Of a stretch of DNA of 64,000 nt, positions 36,815 through 46,430 are shown piece by piece. Numbering within the stretch: position 1 is the first letter of the stretch; each line of letters begins with the position of its first letter. This DNA is from Stentor roeselii (Eukaryota; Ciliophora; Heterotrichea; Heterotrichida; Stentoridae). The DNA lies in NCBI GenBank assembly GCA_006503475.1, contig RSEH01000017.1, positions 1 to 64,000 on the forward strand, given 5' to 3'. Under the pieces are notes generated by a model. The model worked only from the letters and a program-made list of their open reading frames with translations. It was not told the origin of the DNA and ran no database searches. Both the position numbers and the translations under genes were made by a program.

Positions 36815-37381
36815 TTAAAATACAATCTTCTTCTGATTAAACAAGTTACGCCCAACACTTGGAAGCTTTAAAAGGTCAGGCGAAACATATTCACATCCTT
36901 CTTCTGTCCTGTCTAATGAAGTGTCAAGCACCCGGTCGTGGTTGCCTTCTTCGTCGTACAAATCACTGAAAATTTGATTTTCAAAGATTTTTGGAGCTTT
37001 TTGAACGTTTTTTCCTTTCACTGGCGCCAAGGGCTCTAGACCTGAACTTGTAGAACGTTTATGAGAAGATTTTAAATTTTTAGACTTGCTGGTTTTTCTT
37101 GATTTGGAATATTTCAAGGTTTTTTCTTGGGATTCTGGAAATTTTAAAGGGTTTGAAGAGTTTTTCTTGTGAGTTTTGCTGAAATTACTGAGTTTTCGGG
37201 ATTTTACTCGCTTTTCAGCCTCGGTTGACTTTCCTGAATTGAAAGGGTCGACTGATTTTAAGGGATTTTTTAAGTTACTTGAAATTTTTCCTGTTTTGAA
37301 ATGATCTAAAGAGGACTGACGATGCTTTAAAGAAGAGTAGGTTGAGAAGAACTTGGACTGGGATGAGGAATTTGCCAACAT
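36815..37381 (-). CDS. Unknown basic Ser/Lys-rich protein, 188 aa
   Basis: Mostly disordered by composition: Ser, Lys and Asn dominate (SKSRKTSKSKNLKSSHKRS). The C-terminal 50 residues are more ordered (ENQIFSDLYDEEGNHDRVLDT ...). No domain is recognised. The stop lies 7 nt before the AFG2 start on the same strand. No 15-16-nt intron could fuse the two, so they are separate frames, perhaps on one transcript. Confidence 0.65.
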   Translation of the reverse strand: MLANSSSQSKFFSTYSSLKHRQSSLDHFKTGKISSNLKNPLKSVDPFNSGKSTEAEKRVKSRKLSNFSKTHKKNSSNPLKFPESQEKTLKYSKSRKTSKSKNLKSSHKRSTSSGLEPLAPVKGKNVQKAPKIFENQIFSDLYDEEGNHDRVLDTSLDRTEEGCEYVSPDLLKLPSVGRNLFNQKKIVF

Positions 37382-37464
37382 TTTTATGAAGAGAAATGAA
37401 AAGGTTTAGATGGTTTTAATGAATTTTAGAAATTTTGATGAGATTTAATCGGGTTGAATTTACA

Positions 37465-39867
37465 TTAGTTTAAATCGGCTTCTTGTTGCTCGTAACTCTC
37501 GGAATAGTCTTGGTCTTCTGATTCGTCTATTTGACTTAGCTCGCCTTTTTCACTTTCGAATGAACTGTATAGACTTCTGGACTCTTCGGTTATTGTTTGA
37601 TTTTGAACCACTCCATAATGCGCAAGAATATCAGAAAGTTCATCTAAGCTAATCCCAAGTTCATCCCCTTCACACTGCAACGCCTCTAAAATGACTTCAA
37701 CATGTTCACTGGGCACATTAAAAATTCCAAGTCTTTCCAGCCCTTCAAAAAAATACTCTTCAGAAATAACATTCAAATCATTCGTACAAAAGACATCAAC
37801 CGCGGTAATTTTATTTTTCCTTAAAACATCAGCAATCCTAGTCAAATAACTTCTAACAATCAAAGCTCTTTCCTCATTACTAATTTGAATTTTTCTATAA
37901 ATCTGTAAAAAATGATTATAAGGTGCTACATCAAGTTGCATATCATAAGAATAAAGTAAAAGTTTCACATAACTTTTCATTTTCTCATCAAGTGCAATGC
38001 TAAGTGTTCTAAAAACAGCGAAAAACTCATCAACAGTTAAAAAAAGTTTCTTTTTTCTATCGACAAGGCTGCAAGCTTTAGAAAGGACCTCAAAGTGACT
38101 GCTGATGATTTGATTTAATTGCTGGTCAAGAACTCGTTCTTCCACCTCGCTGAATATCTCCCAGGGCGGAAGCAGGTCGACCAGGGTGACGATGAACTGT
38201 CCGGGTGTTAAAGGAACGGAGAAGCCCGCGATGAGATCGTTTAAATTCTCAGCTTCTGTCAAGTTAAAAGGCGCATGTTTCATGATTTCACAAAGATCTG
38301 CAGAGTTTAATTGTAATTTCTCGTCGTCAAAGGGAAAGAGCAGGTTAAAAAGAGATTTTTCAGGAATTCGGTTTAACTGAAGACGGAAAAAAACATGTTG
38401 AAGGGCGAAAGAGAAGTTTGAAGATTTTGATACTTCTGAAGATTTTAAAAGGTTTGGAGTTGTCTCTGATTGACTGTCGGGCTCTGTGGTTTTAGAAGAT
38501 TCACAAGGAATTGATTTTACTACTGATGGAACCTTTTTAGAGTGACTTGGCTGGTTTTCCTTTTCCTCGCTACTGTCACTTGAAATTTCCTTTTCACAGC
38601 TTTCATAAGTGAACAGGTCGTACTGCTCTTCAAGCAACGACAAGTCAATCAGACCTGAACTAGTCGTCACTTTTCCCAGAACAGGCTCCAAGTGCTTTTT
38701 TCGCAGACCTGGGTGGTAAGCCCTTGTTCTCTTTAAAAACTCTTCAACATCTAATAAACCAGTATTGTTCTTGTCGATTAAAGTAAGAAGTACTCCTAAA
38801 ATCATTTTTTTTGAAGAAACAACTGAATTTAAAATTCGAAAAATCTTTGGAGGGTCGGAGTTTTTTAAGGATTTTTTTGATTTTGAAAAAGATTCTACTG
38901 GAATTTGCTTTTTGTTTGAGGAGATTTGACCCTGTAGGTCTTCAACTTTCGCCTGAAGCTCTTGGATGGTCCTTCCAGCTGACTTAAGCTCGGCCTGATA
39001 CTCGACCATCACTTTTTTCAAGTCATTTATTTCTGCGTTTTTTTCGTTTTCTGTTTCTTCTTTTTCCTTCGTGATTTTTTCGATGATTAATTTAAGTTTA
39101 TTGATTTCTGTTTTTGGATTCACTTCATTTTTACGTTTTACTCTTCGTTTTTCTACGAGCTTTAAAGATAATGATTCTTTTTCTAAACGCATTTCTTCTA
39201 GTTTTATTTGAAGGTCTTGGTTTTCCTTACGGATGTTTTCGTTGTTCATTGAATTTTGGATGGTTTTTTCAAGGATTAAACTGGAAACTTCAATGGATGT
39301 GCCTTGTTGCTTTAGGACTTCAGAGAGATGATGGCGAAGTCGTGTGCATTCATCTGAAAAGACCTTTATTTCAGTTTCAAGTTCAAGAATTTTCGAGGAT
39401 TTTACGTTTTTTTTAGAAGTTTCAAGTTCCAGGGTCTTTTCTGAAAGTTGATTTTTCAAGTCTTTCACAATTTGCTTTAAATTTGATAATAAATGTGAAG
39501 AACTTTTAGAAGATTCAGGATTTTCTTCTTTTTTGTTCAGTTCTTTTTCGATGCTGAAAAGTTTTGTCTTAAGTTTCAGGTTTTCATCGTTCAGGGTGTT
39601 ATTTTTTTGCTTTAGTTCCAAGTTTTCTTCGTAAAGTTTTTCTTTTTCTGTCGTGATTTGACGTGATTTTTTCGTCAGGGTTGAAGAAGAGTCGCTGTTT
39701 TTCACTGGTTTTATAAGAATCGCGTTGTTTGGAGGTTTTGGAGCGGTGACTGGACGATTTCCTGACTTTTTCCCTGCATCTGGCCTTGGGAAGAGTGCTT
39801 TAGACCGAAGTGCGATCTTTTCAGAAGTAGGTTCATCGTCGCTATGGTTCTTGTCGTATGCGGACAT
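37465..39867 (-). CDS. Coiled-coil protein with EF-hand-like C-terminal half, 800 aa
   Basis: Residues 1-60 are polar and Pro/Lys-rich. Residues about 70-310 form a long coiled coil (EKLYEENLELKQKNNTLNDE). From about 340 helical EF-hand-like pairs follow. LLTLIDKNNTGLLDVEEFL (about 361-379) has a near-canonical loop. Later ones (KKKLFLTVDEFFAVFRTL, ISLDELSDILAHYG) are degenerate. The C-terminus is highly acidic (SEDQDYSESYEQQEAD). It is likely a Ca-responsive cytoskeletal or ciliary scaffold, inferred from layout only. It is the upstream member of a same-strand trio with the 188-aa gene and AFG2. Confidence 0.78.
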   Translation of the reverse strand: MSAYDKNHSDDEPTSEKIALRSKALFPRPDAGKKSGNRPVTAPKPPNNAILIKPVKNSDSSSTLTKKSRQITTEKEKLYEENLELKQKNNTLNDENLKLKTKLFSIEKELNKKEENPESSKSSSHLLSNLKQIVKDLKNQLSEKTLELETSKKNVKSSKILELETEIKVFSDECTRLRHHLSEVLKQQGTSIEVSSLILEKTIQNSMNNENIRKENQDLQIKLEEMRLEKESLSLKLVEKRRVKRKNEVNPKTEINKLKLIIEKITKEKEETENEKNAEINDLKKVMVEYQAELKSAGRTIQELQAKVEDLQGQISSNKKQIPVESFSKSKKSLKNSDPPKIFRILNSVVSSKKMILGVLLTLIDKNNTGLLDVEEFLKRTRAYHPGLRKKHLEPVLGKVTTSSGLIDLSLLEEQYDLFTYESCEKEISSDSSEEKENQPSHSKKVPSVVKSIPCESSKTTEPDSQSETTPNLLKSSEVSKSSNFSFALQHVFFRLQLNRIPEKSLFNLLFPFDDEKLQLNSADLCEIMKHAPFNLTEAENLNDLIAGFSVPLTPGQFIVTLVDLLPPWEIFSEVEERVLDQQLNQIISSHFEVLSKACSLVDRKKKLFLTVDEFFAVFRTLSIALDEKMKSYVKLLLYSYDMQLDVAPYNHFLQIYRKIQISNEERALIVRSYLTRIADVLRKNKITAVDVFCTNDLNVISEEYFFEGLERLGIFNVPSEHVEVILEALQCEGDELGISLDELSDILAHYGVVQNQTITEESRSLYSSFESEKGELSQIDESEDQDYSESYEQQEADLN

Positions 39868-40022
39868 TGGTGACTTTTTGTCGGTTTTCCTAGTTTTTTC
39901 TTACATTTTCGGTAAAGAGATCATGATTATATTTGAAAAGATTAGAAAGAATGAAAGTTTTAAATGATGGAAGATTTAATGAGAAAATGATTAAAAGATT
40001 AAGGTAATTGTTTATGTTCTTT

Positions 40023-42173
40023 TTAAGTATTTCTGGTTTTCATGCAACAGCAGGTGTAAAAAATGTAAACTAAACCTCCCAGGATCTTCACGAAAATCAC
40101 TCCAAAGGTAATCCAGGCGAAATAAAGAATAAATTTTCTCGCGTTTTCATCTTCACCGCCGCTTAGCCAGTTGAAAAAGGAAGAAAAAAGACCATTTGAA
40201 AGAACCCAGATTAACAGCCAGGTTATTCTTTGAGACTCAAAATGAGCTTTTTGCTGTTCACTTACACTTTCACCTCCTGGACGATTACCCCAAGAAACAT
40301 CGTGAATGTTGCAAATGGAGTAAATCAAAAACATATTCACGTAAGTTCCACTCATGAAGAAAAAAGGAAAAAGTCCTTTGATAACGGCAGGAATGTCTTT
40401 TGTGTACTTTAGTAATATTGCTAAGATTGAAACTAAAATAGTAAGACCTAGTAAAATGATTGAAATGTTTTCTTTGATGTTGTAACTAAACTCAAGCCCA
40501 TCTCGAAAAATAAATCTTATAGCGAGAAATATAGTCAAAATGGTGTAAAAACCGAAAATCGCTGAAAGAGTGTTTAAAAAATGTTTGATTTTCTCTGGTT
40601 TTACTGATAAAGACACAATAACAGTCGCTATTAAAGTTGATACATAAAACATGATAACTGGTGTTGAGAACTTGTTAAGTTTATTCAAGTCATTATTAGT
40701 CTCCTGCATGTTTCTTTTCAAAGAAATCGAGAAACTCACATAAAAAGCTCCAACTAACACCCAAGTGAAAAGAGTAGTAATAACAAAATAACCCATCAAT
40801 AAACTCAAACAAACTTTTCTCTTAAAAGAATGTGCAGATTTCATTATTTTACTCCAGTTGCGAATGGTATAAATAGAAGAAAACCAAGCTCCATTATTCC
40901 ATCTTCTTCTTTGATTTAACAGAACATGAAGTTGATCAGGAACATCAGTTTCAGCTTTAGATCCAGGAACATACCGTAAAAGATATTTTTCATTAATCAT
41001 GCAAACCATTTCCAAACACAAAATTCGATCCTCAGCTAAAAACATGTTCGCTTCAAACAGGCCGATTTTTTTATTGTTTTCAGTGAAAAAGTAAACATTT
41101 AAGATTTCTTCAGTGAAACATTTGTATCGATAAGCACTGAAAGCACCTGGCAGGACTGAGATGTAACCGAAGAGACTTTCAAAGGACTTGTCGAAAATAT
41201 GAGAAAATTTGTATTCGATTATTTGGGCTTGTTCTAAAAAGTTGCAACATTTTCCTGTGTCTGGAAGGATTTCTCCACAACACCCTGCCACTGATGGGTC
41301 GGTTTTTAAGCAGGTGTAAAGAGATGATAAACTTTTTTCTAGAGGTCTTGTTCCAACATCTAGGAAAATTATGAATTCTGGGTTAAGTGATTTGCAAAAT
41401 CCTTTTAGGAACCAGGAATGAGTGTTTAGCTTTCTTTTGTTTTCTTGTTTTATGCAGAACATTAGGGTGTAAGATATTTCTCCCGGTAGTTTTACTTTCT
41501 GACAAAATAAGTGAGCTTTTTCTTTTTCTTTGTTTTGAAATTGTTTATTTAAGTATTCTTTTCTTGAATCGTTTTTATTGTGAGAAGGGTTTAATAGAAT
41601 CTCTGGATCTTCGCGATTTGCAAGAGGATGTTCTTGTCCATACACATAGTTCATAGATTTCTGTATTGATTCCCATATGACAAATTGATTAAAGTAGTTA
41701 CATTCTGGCTCATTGGTCATTTTACCACAAAATATATTTTCGCATCGTTTAATAATTTTCGAATCATTATTTTTCCCAGCTTCAGAATTTTGATGAGACT
41801 TTGCTGCTTCATAAAAAGGCTTAAGTCCATCAGCGATAACAATAACTCCAATATTTTTACAAGATGAATCATATAAGTCTTTGATGTTTTTCTCGATTCC
41901 ATTTTCGATTGTATTAAAGAATTCTTTGGCTCCTTCGTTGTAGGCAGTCACAAGTATTATCAAGTCATAGGCATTTTCCTTGATAAAATTGGAAAAACCA
42001 CCATCTAATATTAAGGGCTTGATACCGTCATCTAGTTCAATTATTGTGTAATCTAGATTGTTTTTTAAAGGGTTTCTAACATTTGAGTTCACTGTTTTCC
42101 CATTAAAAAAAGTGTTTTCATCAATTCTTTCAGCACTTATTGCACTTGATATGCAGTTTTCTTGATTAAACAT
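40023..42173 (-). CDS. Chitin synthase (GT2), copy A, 716 aa
   Basis: A processive membrane glycosyltransferase that polymerises UDP-GlcNAc to chitin. An N-terminal region contains the family-shared NLDYTIIELDDGI. The catalytic domain (about 70-440) has DLIILVTAYNEG, IIFLDVGTRPL (about 262-272), LPGAFSAYRY, AEDRILCLE (about 377-385), AETDVPDQ and QRRRWNNGAWF (about 418-428). These are the D, EDR and QRRRW signatures of chitin synthases. About seven transmembrane helices follow, with the chitin-synthase-type CNIHDVSWGNRPG loop near the C-terminus. All catalytic motifs are intact. It is last in an array of three same-strand copies. Confidence 0.94.
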   Translation of the reverse strand: MFNQENCISSAISAERIDENTFFNGKTVNSNVRNPLKNNLDYTIIELDDGIKPLILDGGFSNFIKENAYDLIILVTAYNEGAKEFFNTIENGIEKNIKDLYDSSCKNIGVIVIADGLKPFYEAAKSHQNSEAGKNNDSKIIKRCENIFCGKMTNEPECNYFNQFVIWESIQKSMNYVYGQEHPLANREDPEILLNPSHNKNDSRKEYLNKQFQNKEKEKAHLFCQKVKLPGEISYTLMFCIKQENKRKLNTHSWFLKGFCKSLNPEFIIFLDVGTRPLEKSLSSLYTCLKTDPSVAGCCGEILPDTGKCCNFLEQAQIIEYKFSHIFDKSFESLFGYISVLPGAFSAYRYKCFTEEILNVYFFTENNKKIGLFEANMFLAEDRILCLEMVCMINEKYLLRYVPGSKAETDVPDQLHVLLNQRRRWNNGAWFSSIYTIRNWSKIMKSAHSFKRKVCLSLLMGYFVITTLFTWVLVGAFYVSFSISLKRNMQETNNDLNKLNKFSTPVIMFYVSTLIATVIVSLSVKPEKIKHFLNTLSAIFGFYTILTIFLAIRFIFRDGLEFSYNIKENISIILLGLTILVSILAILLKYTKDIPAVIKGLFPFFFMSGTYVNMFLIYSICNIHDVSWGNRPGGESVSEQQKAHFESQRITWLLIWVLSNGLFSSFFNWLSGGEDENARKFILYFAWITFGVIFVKILGGLVYIFYTCCCMKTRNT

Positions 42174-43791
42174 CGTGATTTATATATTCCATATTTAAAA
42201 AAAAAATGTAGTAAGAGGTCTGAGAAGGAATTTTTAAATTTTTGAGTGATCAGAGAGTTTCTTGTTTATTGTTTTAACTGTGAGTATTGAAGATATCAGG
42301 TTTTTCAGGTAAGGAAAATATTAATAGTTTATGATTCATTTATTTGAATGAGATTAAACTGCAGATTTTATCTATATTTTAATTTAATTTACATAATATC
42401 TGAGATTTCTTCTTATTGGTTTCATATAAAAGTTATATGATAAGAAGATTTACTTGCCTTTAATATTCTTACGATTATTTTTATCAATAACTATAAGAAC
42501 AAATATGATGGGTTGATCATTTAAGAGATAAACTCATATAGATAGTGGTATTTGAATCTTTCACATGGTAATTAACTGTTATCTGAAATTTTTAATCTGC
42601 TAAATCATGATAATTAATCATTAATAGATTATTTTGAAGTACCTCTTTATCGATTTCTGCTCAGGGGAAAAAAAATCACACAGCTTTAAAGATACAAACA
42701 ATATGATACTTTACTGTTAAAATCAACTAGAAAGCTTAATAATATCCAGATATTCAAAGAAAATAAATACTTTTACAGCCAATCAGCTTCCATATTTCAA
42801 TTCTATTCAGAAATCAAAAATCTTTTAATATAATGCTCGATGAAAACCAAGTAAATAATAAAAAGTTTAAATTTTGATTAATTGATTTTTTATAAGTATA
42901 TAATCTCAGCAATATCAAAATTATATTATTGGAAAGTGAAGTTTAAATATTTTTCCTAGTTTCTCATCTAATTTTATTCCTAACCTTTATCCTCCTCCAT
43001 CCTATAATTCCTGTTAACCAAGTTCTTTCACTGATTAATACTATCAAGATTAAATCCAAAGATTATTCCAACAACTCTATTAAAGTAGCCTAATCAATTA
43101 AATATAAAAAGAAACTTCTGAAGAATTCTTTCTTTTATCTTATAAAGACAATAGTTTTTAAAACTTAATAAATTGAAAGCCTTTAAATATGAAATTCAAT
43201 GAAAGATCTTACCAAAATTTTCATCCTGTCTACGATTAGTTAGGCCAGCATGAGAAACTATTTAGAATGTTAAAACTTTGGAAATTTTTGGAATATTTAT
43301 AAAATCCGATAAGTTTCAACAACTTTAAAGACTAGCTATTTGTCCTCAATTTATTTTTCTTTTAGGAAAACTTCATGAGAACTACATTTGAGTGTTTATA
43401 TATTGAGTCTAAAGTTTATTTTTTATGAATGGACATGGCTGATGAATTTAATTGCGCTGCTTCTGAATTAATCTGAAAGATATAAAATTTAGTATTTCTT
43501 GAATTTTAAAGATGATCAAAAGTATAAAGTTTGGAAATAATAGGTCTAATAAGAAGATTAATGGAATTGAAATTTCTTATATTTTTTTATATTAAAATCT
43601 TTGGAGATAATTTAAATTGTAAAAAATTAATACTTGTAGTTTCTCATTGAATAAACTGATTAGAAATCAGAATGAAATATAAGATATTTTAAAAAGATAA
43701 TAAATTGTAAAATATCTTGAGAAATTTCTTATTATATTTAATTAGCTCCTGACTATTCCATAAACAAAAGTAAATCTCCACTAATTAATAC
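42174..43791. other. 1.6-kb spacer between chitin synthase copies A and B
   Basis: AT-rich sequence with no coding frame. I looked on the minus strand for remnants of a fourth synthase (QRRRW, EDRIL or HDVSWG equivalents) and saw none. Probable regulatory region of copy A. Confidence 0.45.
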
Positions 43792-46029
43792 TTAATGCTT
43801 TTTGAATTTATCTCTACATCTCCTCGTCATAGAAGTGAGAACAAAGACAAGTCCTCCCAATACCTTAACAAAAATAACTCCAAACGTGATATAAGCAAAG
43901 TAAATAATGAAGTTCCTCGCATTCTCATCTTGATCTCCACTTAACCAATTGAAAAAGTAAGCAAAAAGTCCATTCGAGATAATCCAAATAATCAACCAGA
44001 TGATTCTTTGAGCCTCAAAATGTAATTTTTGTTGATCATCTGAATTGTCACTACCCGGTCGATTACCCCAAGACACATCGTGAATGTTACAAATGGAATA
44101 AATCAAAAACATATTAACATAAGTCCCAGTCAAGCTCAAGAACTGAAAAATTCCTAATATAATAATGACTATATTTTTAGGACTATTTAAAACAATCACC
44201 AGAAAAGACCCAACAACCGTTAAAATCAAAAAAAAAATCGAAATATTCTCTCTAACATCATAAATAAAAACTAGTCCATCTCTAAATATAAACAGTAAGG
44301 CTAGAATAATCGTTAAAATCATGTAAAAACCAAAAATCACAGACAAAGTGTTTAAAAAATACTTGATTTTTTCAGGTTTCGTTGACAAAGAAACAACGAC
44401 CATTGCAATTAAACAAGAAACATAGAACATGATAATTGGAGTTGAAAACTTGTTAAGTTTATTCAAGTCGTTATTAGTTTCCTGTAAGTTTCTCTTCAAA
44501 GAAATCGAGAAGCTCACATAAAAAGCTCCAACAAGTACCCAAGAAAAAAGTGCACTAATCATATAATAAAACATCAAAATTGCCATAAAAATTTTTTTAA
44601 TCCTGCCATGCCCCGAGTGAAATATTTTATTACAATTTTTAATAGTATAAATAGATGAAAACCAAGTCCCATTGTTCCATCTTCTCCTTTGCATCATTAA
44701 CTTAAACAGTTCATCAGGAACATCAGTTTCTGCTTTAGACTCAGGAATATAAGTTAAATTATTCTTTCTTTTCGCCATACAAGCAAGTTCTAAACATAAA
44801 ATTCTATCTTCAGCTAAATACATGTTCGCCTCAAATAAACTTAGTTTAGGATTATCTTCGCTGTGGAAGTAAACATTTAGGATCTCTTCAGTGAAACATT
44901 CGTATCGATAAGCACTGAACGCCCCAGGGAGGACTGAGATGTACCCGAATAAGCTTTCGAAGGACTTATCAAAGATATGAGAAAATTTATATTCAACTAT
45001 TTGAGCTTGCTCTACAAAATTTGAACAGTTTTTGGAATCTGGAAGGATTTCGCCACAACACCCTGCAATTTCTTCTCTGGTTTTTAAGCAGGTGTAAAGC
45101 GGTGATAGACTTTTTGTCAATGGCTTTGTGCCAACATCTAAGAAAACGACATAATTGGGTTTAAGAGTTTTGCAGAAGCCTTTTAAGAACCAGACATGAG
45201 TATTTAATTTTTTTTTATTGTCTTGCTTGATGCAGAACATTAGATCGTAATTGGTTGTATCGTTAAATTCAATGTTTTGCCAGAAAAGATGAGCTTTTTC
45301 TACTTTTTTACTTTTTAATACTTTTCTATTTTTCAATACTTGAAGTTTTAAATCTTCTAATGATTCGTTTTGATTTAAATTTTGAGAATTTTCATTTGAA
45401 TCAAGTAAAATTCCTAGAGATAGTTTGATTTTACTCCAATCAACATAATCATTAAAATATTGAACTGGTGAGCATCCTTTAGTTGGATGTACTTTGGTTT
45501 TATCTGAGCAAAAACCGCATTTTTCACAACCTTCTTCACTTTCATGATTTTTTGTAGCTTTGTAAAAAGGGATTATTCCATCGACTATGACAATAACAGC
45601 AATATTTCCACAACCTGCCTCTTTTAGATCTCGGATATTTTGATTAATTCCATCATCGATGGTGCTCTTGAACTCTTTTGAGCCTTCATTATAAGCAGTT
45701 ACTAGAAGTATCATATCGTAATCTTTATATCCAATGAAATCCATGAATAAATCTCGACCGACTATGGCAGTGATGCCTTTTTCTGAGAGTTTTATGATTG
45801 AGTAATTCAAGTTTCTTTGATCGTGTCGATTTATTGGGACAGTGCTGATGAGATGGTTGAAATTTGAGTCTAATCTATCTGTTAAATATCCTTCGTCTTC
45901 TATGTCTGGAGGCAGAAGTTTATCTTGATCGATATCTTGATGGATATCTTGGGGTGGGTTTGATTGATTCTCTAATATGATTGTTTCAATTGAGTGATCA
46001 GGTAATCCGCAATTTTCTCTTTCTGACAT
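43792..46029 (-). CDS. Chitin synthase (GT2), copy B, 745 aa
   Basis: Same architecture as the neighbouring copies: an N-terminal NLNYSIIKLSEKGI motif, YDMILLVTAYNEG, VVFLDVGTKPL, LPGAFSAYRY, AEDRILCLE, AETDVPDE, QRRRWNNGTWF (about 442-452), about seven membrane helices and CNIHDVSWGNRPG. It differs most in the Cys-bearing insert before the catalytic core (CEKCGFCSDKTK) and in the C-terminal tail (TRRCRDKFKKH), where copies A and C have a Cys-cluster tail. Catalytic motifs are intact. Confidence 0.94.
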   Translation of the reverse strand: MSERENCGLPDHSIETIILENQSNPPQDIHQDIDQDKLLPPDIEDEGYLTDRLDSNFNHLISTVPINRHDQRNLNYSIIKLSEKGITAIVGRDLFMDFIGYKDYDMILLVTAYNEGSKEFKSTIDDGINQNIRDLKEAGCGNIAVIVIVDGIIPFYKATKNHESEEGCEKCGFCSDKTKVHPTKGCSPVQYFNDYVDWSKIKLSLGILLDSNENSQNLNQNESLEDLKLQVLKNRKVLKSKKVEKAHLFWQNIEFNDTTNYDLMFCIKQDNKKKLNTHVWFLKGFCKTLKPNYVVFLDVGTKPLTKSLSPLYTCLKTREEIAGCCGEILPDSKNCSNFVEQAQIVEYKFSHIFDKSFESLFGYISVLPGAFSAYRYECFTEEILNVYFHSEDNPKLSLFEANMYLAEDRILCLELACMAKRKNNLTYIPESKAETDVPDELFKLMMQRRRWNNGTWFSSIYTIKNCNKIFHSGHGRIKKIFMAILMFYYMISALFSWVLVGAFYVSFSISLKRNLQETNNDLNKLNKFSTPIIMFYVSCLIAMVVVSLSTKPEKIKYFLNTLSVIFGFYMILTIILALLFIFRDGLVFIYDVRENISIFFLILTVVGSFLVIVLNSPKNIVIIILGIFQFLSLTGTYVNMFLIYSICNIHDVSWGNRPGSDNSDDQQKLHFEAQRIIWLIIWIISNGLFAYFFNWLSGDQDENARNFIIYFAYITFGVIFVKVLGGLVFVLTSMTRRCRDKFKKH

Positions 46030-46430
46030 TATTTATATATTTCTGCTCTTTTTTTATAAATATAGAATAATTAGCTGACATTTATATAATAATGAGATAG
46101 TTGAAAGTTATTAAATTATTAGAATTAGGGATAGATATTGTTTTTTATAGTGTTTTTTTTCATGAGAAGGAGATAGTTTTGGTATTGAAACCTTTGAAAA
46201 AGTTATTCTGAGAAATTTTAGGATTATTGAGATTAAGATTTAGTTTATAGTGATTGAACTATTTTTAAGTATTCATTTCGTAAGCCTAAAGAAACTAATT
46301 AACAACCTCACCTAATTTTCAATAGCACTAATTAAAAATCACTTATCTTTAACTTTAATACTAACTACAACCTGACTCACTATCTAAAAACTTAAACAAG
46401 ATTTTACCTCTAAACTAAAATGATTAAACT
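46030..46430. other. Spacer between chitin synthase copies B and C
   Basis: 400 nt of AT-rich sequence, presumably the promoter of copy B. No gene is seen. Confidence 0.45.

Noticed and set aside
42174-43791. Decayed fourth chitin synthase
   Set aside because: No synthase motif remnants could be found on either strand.
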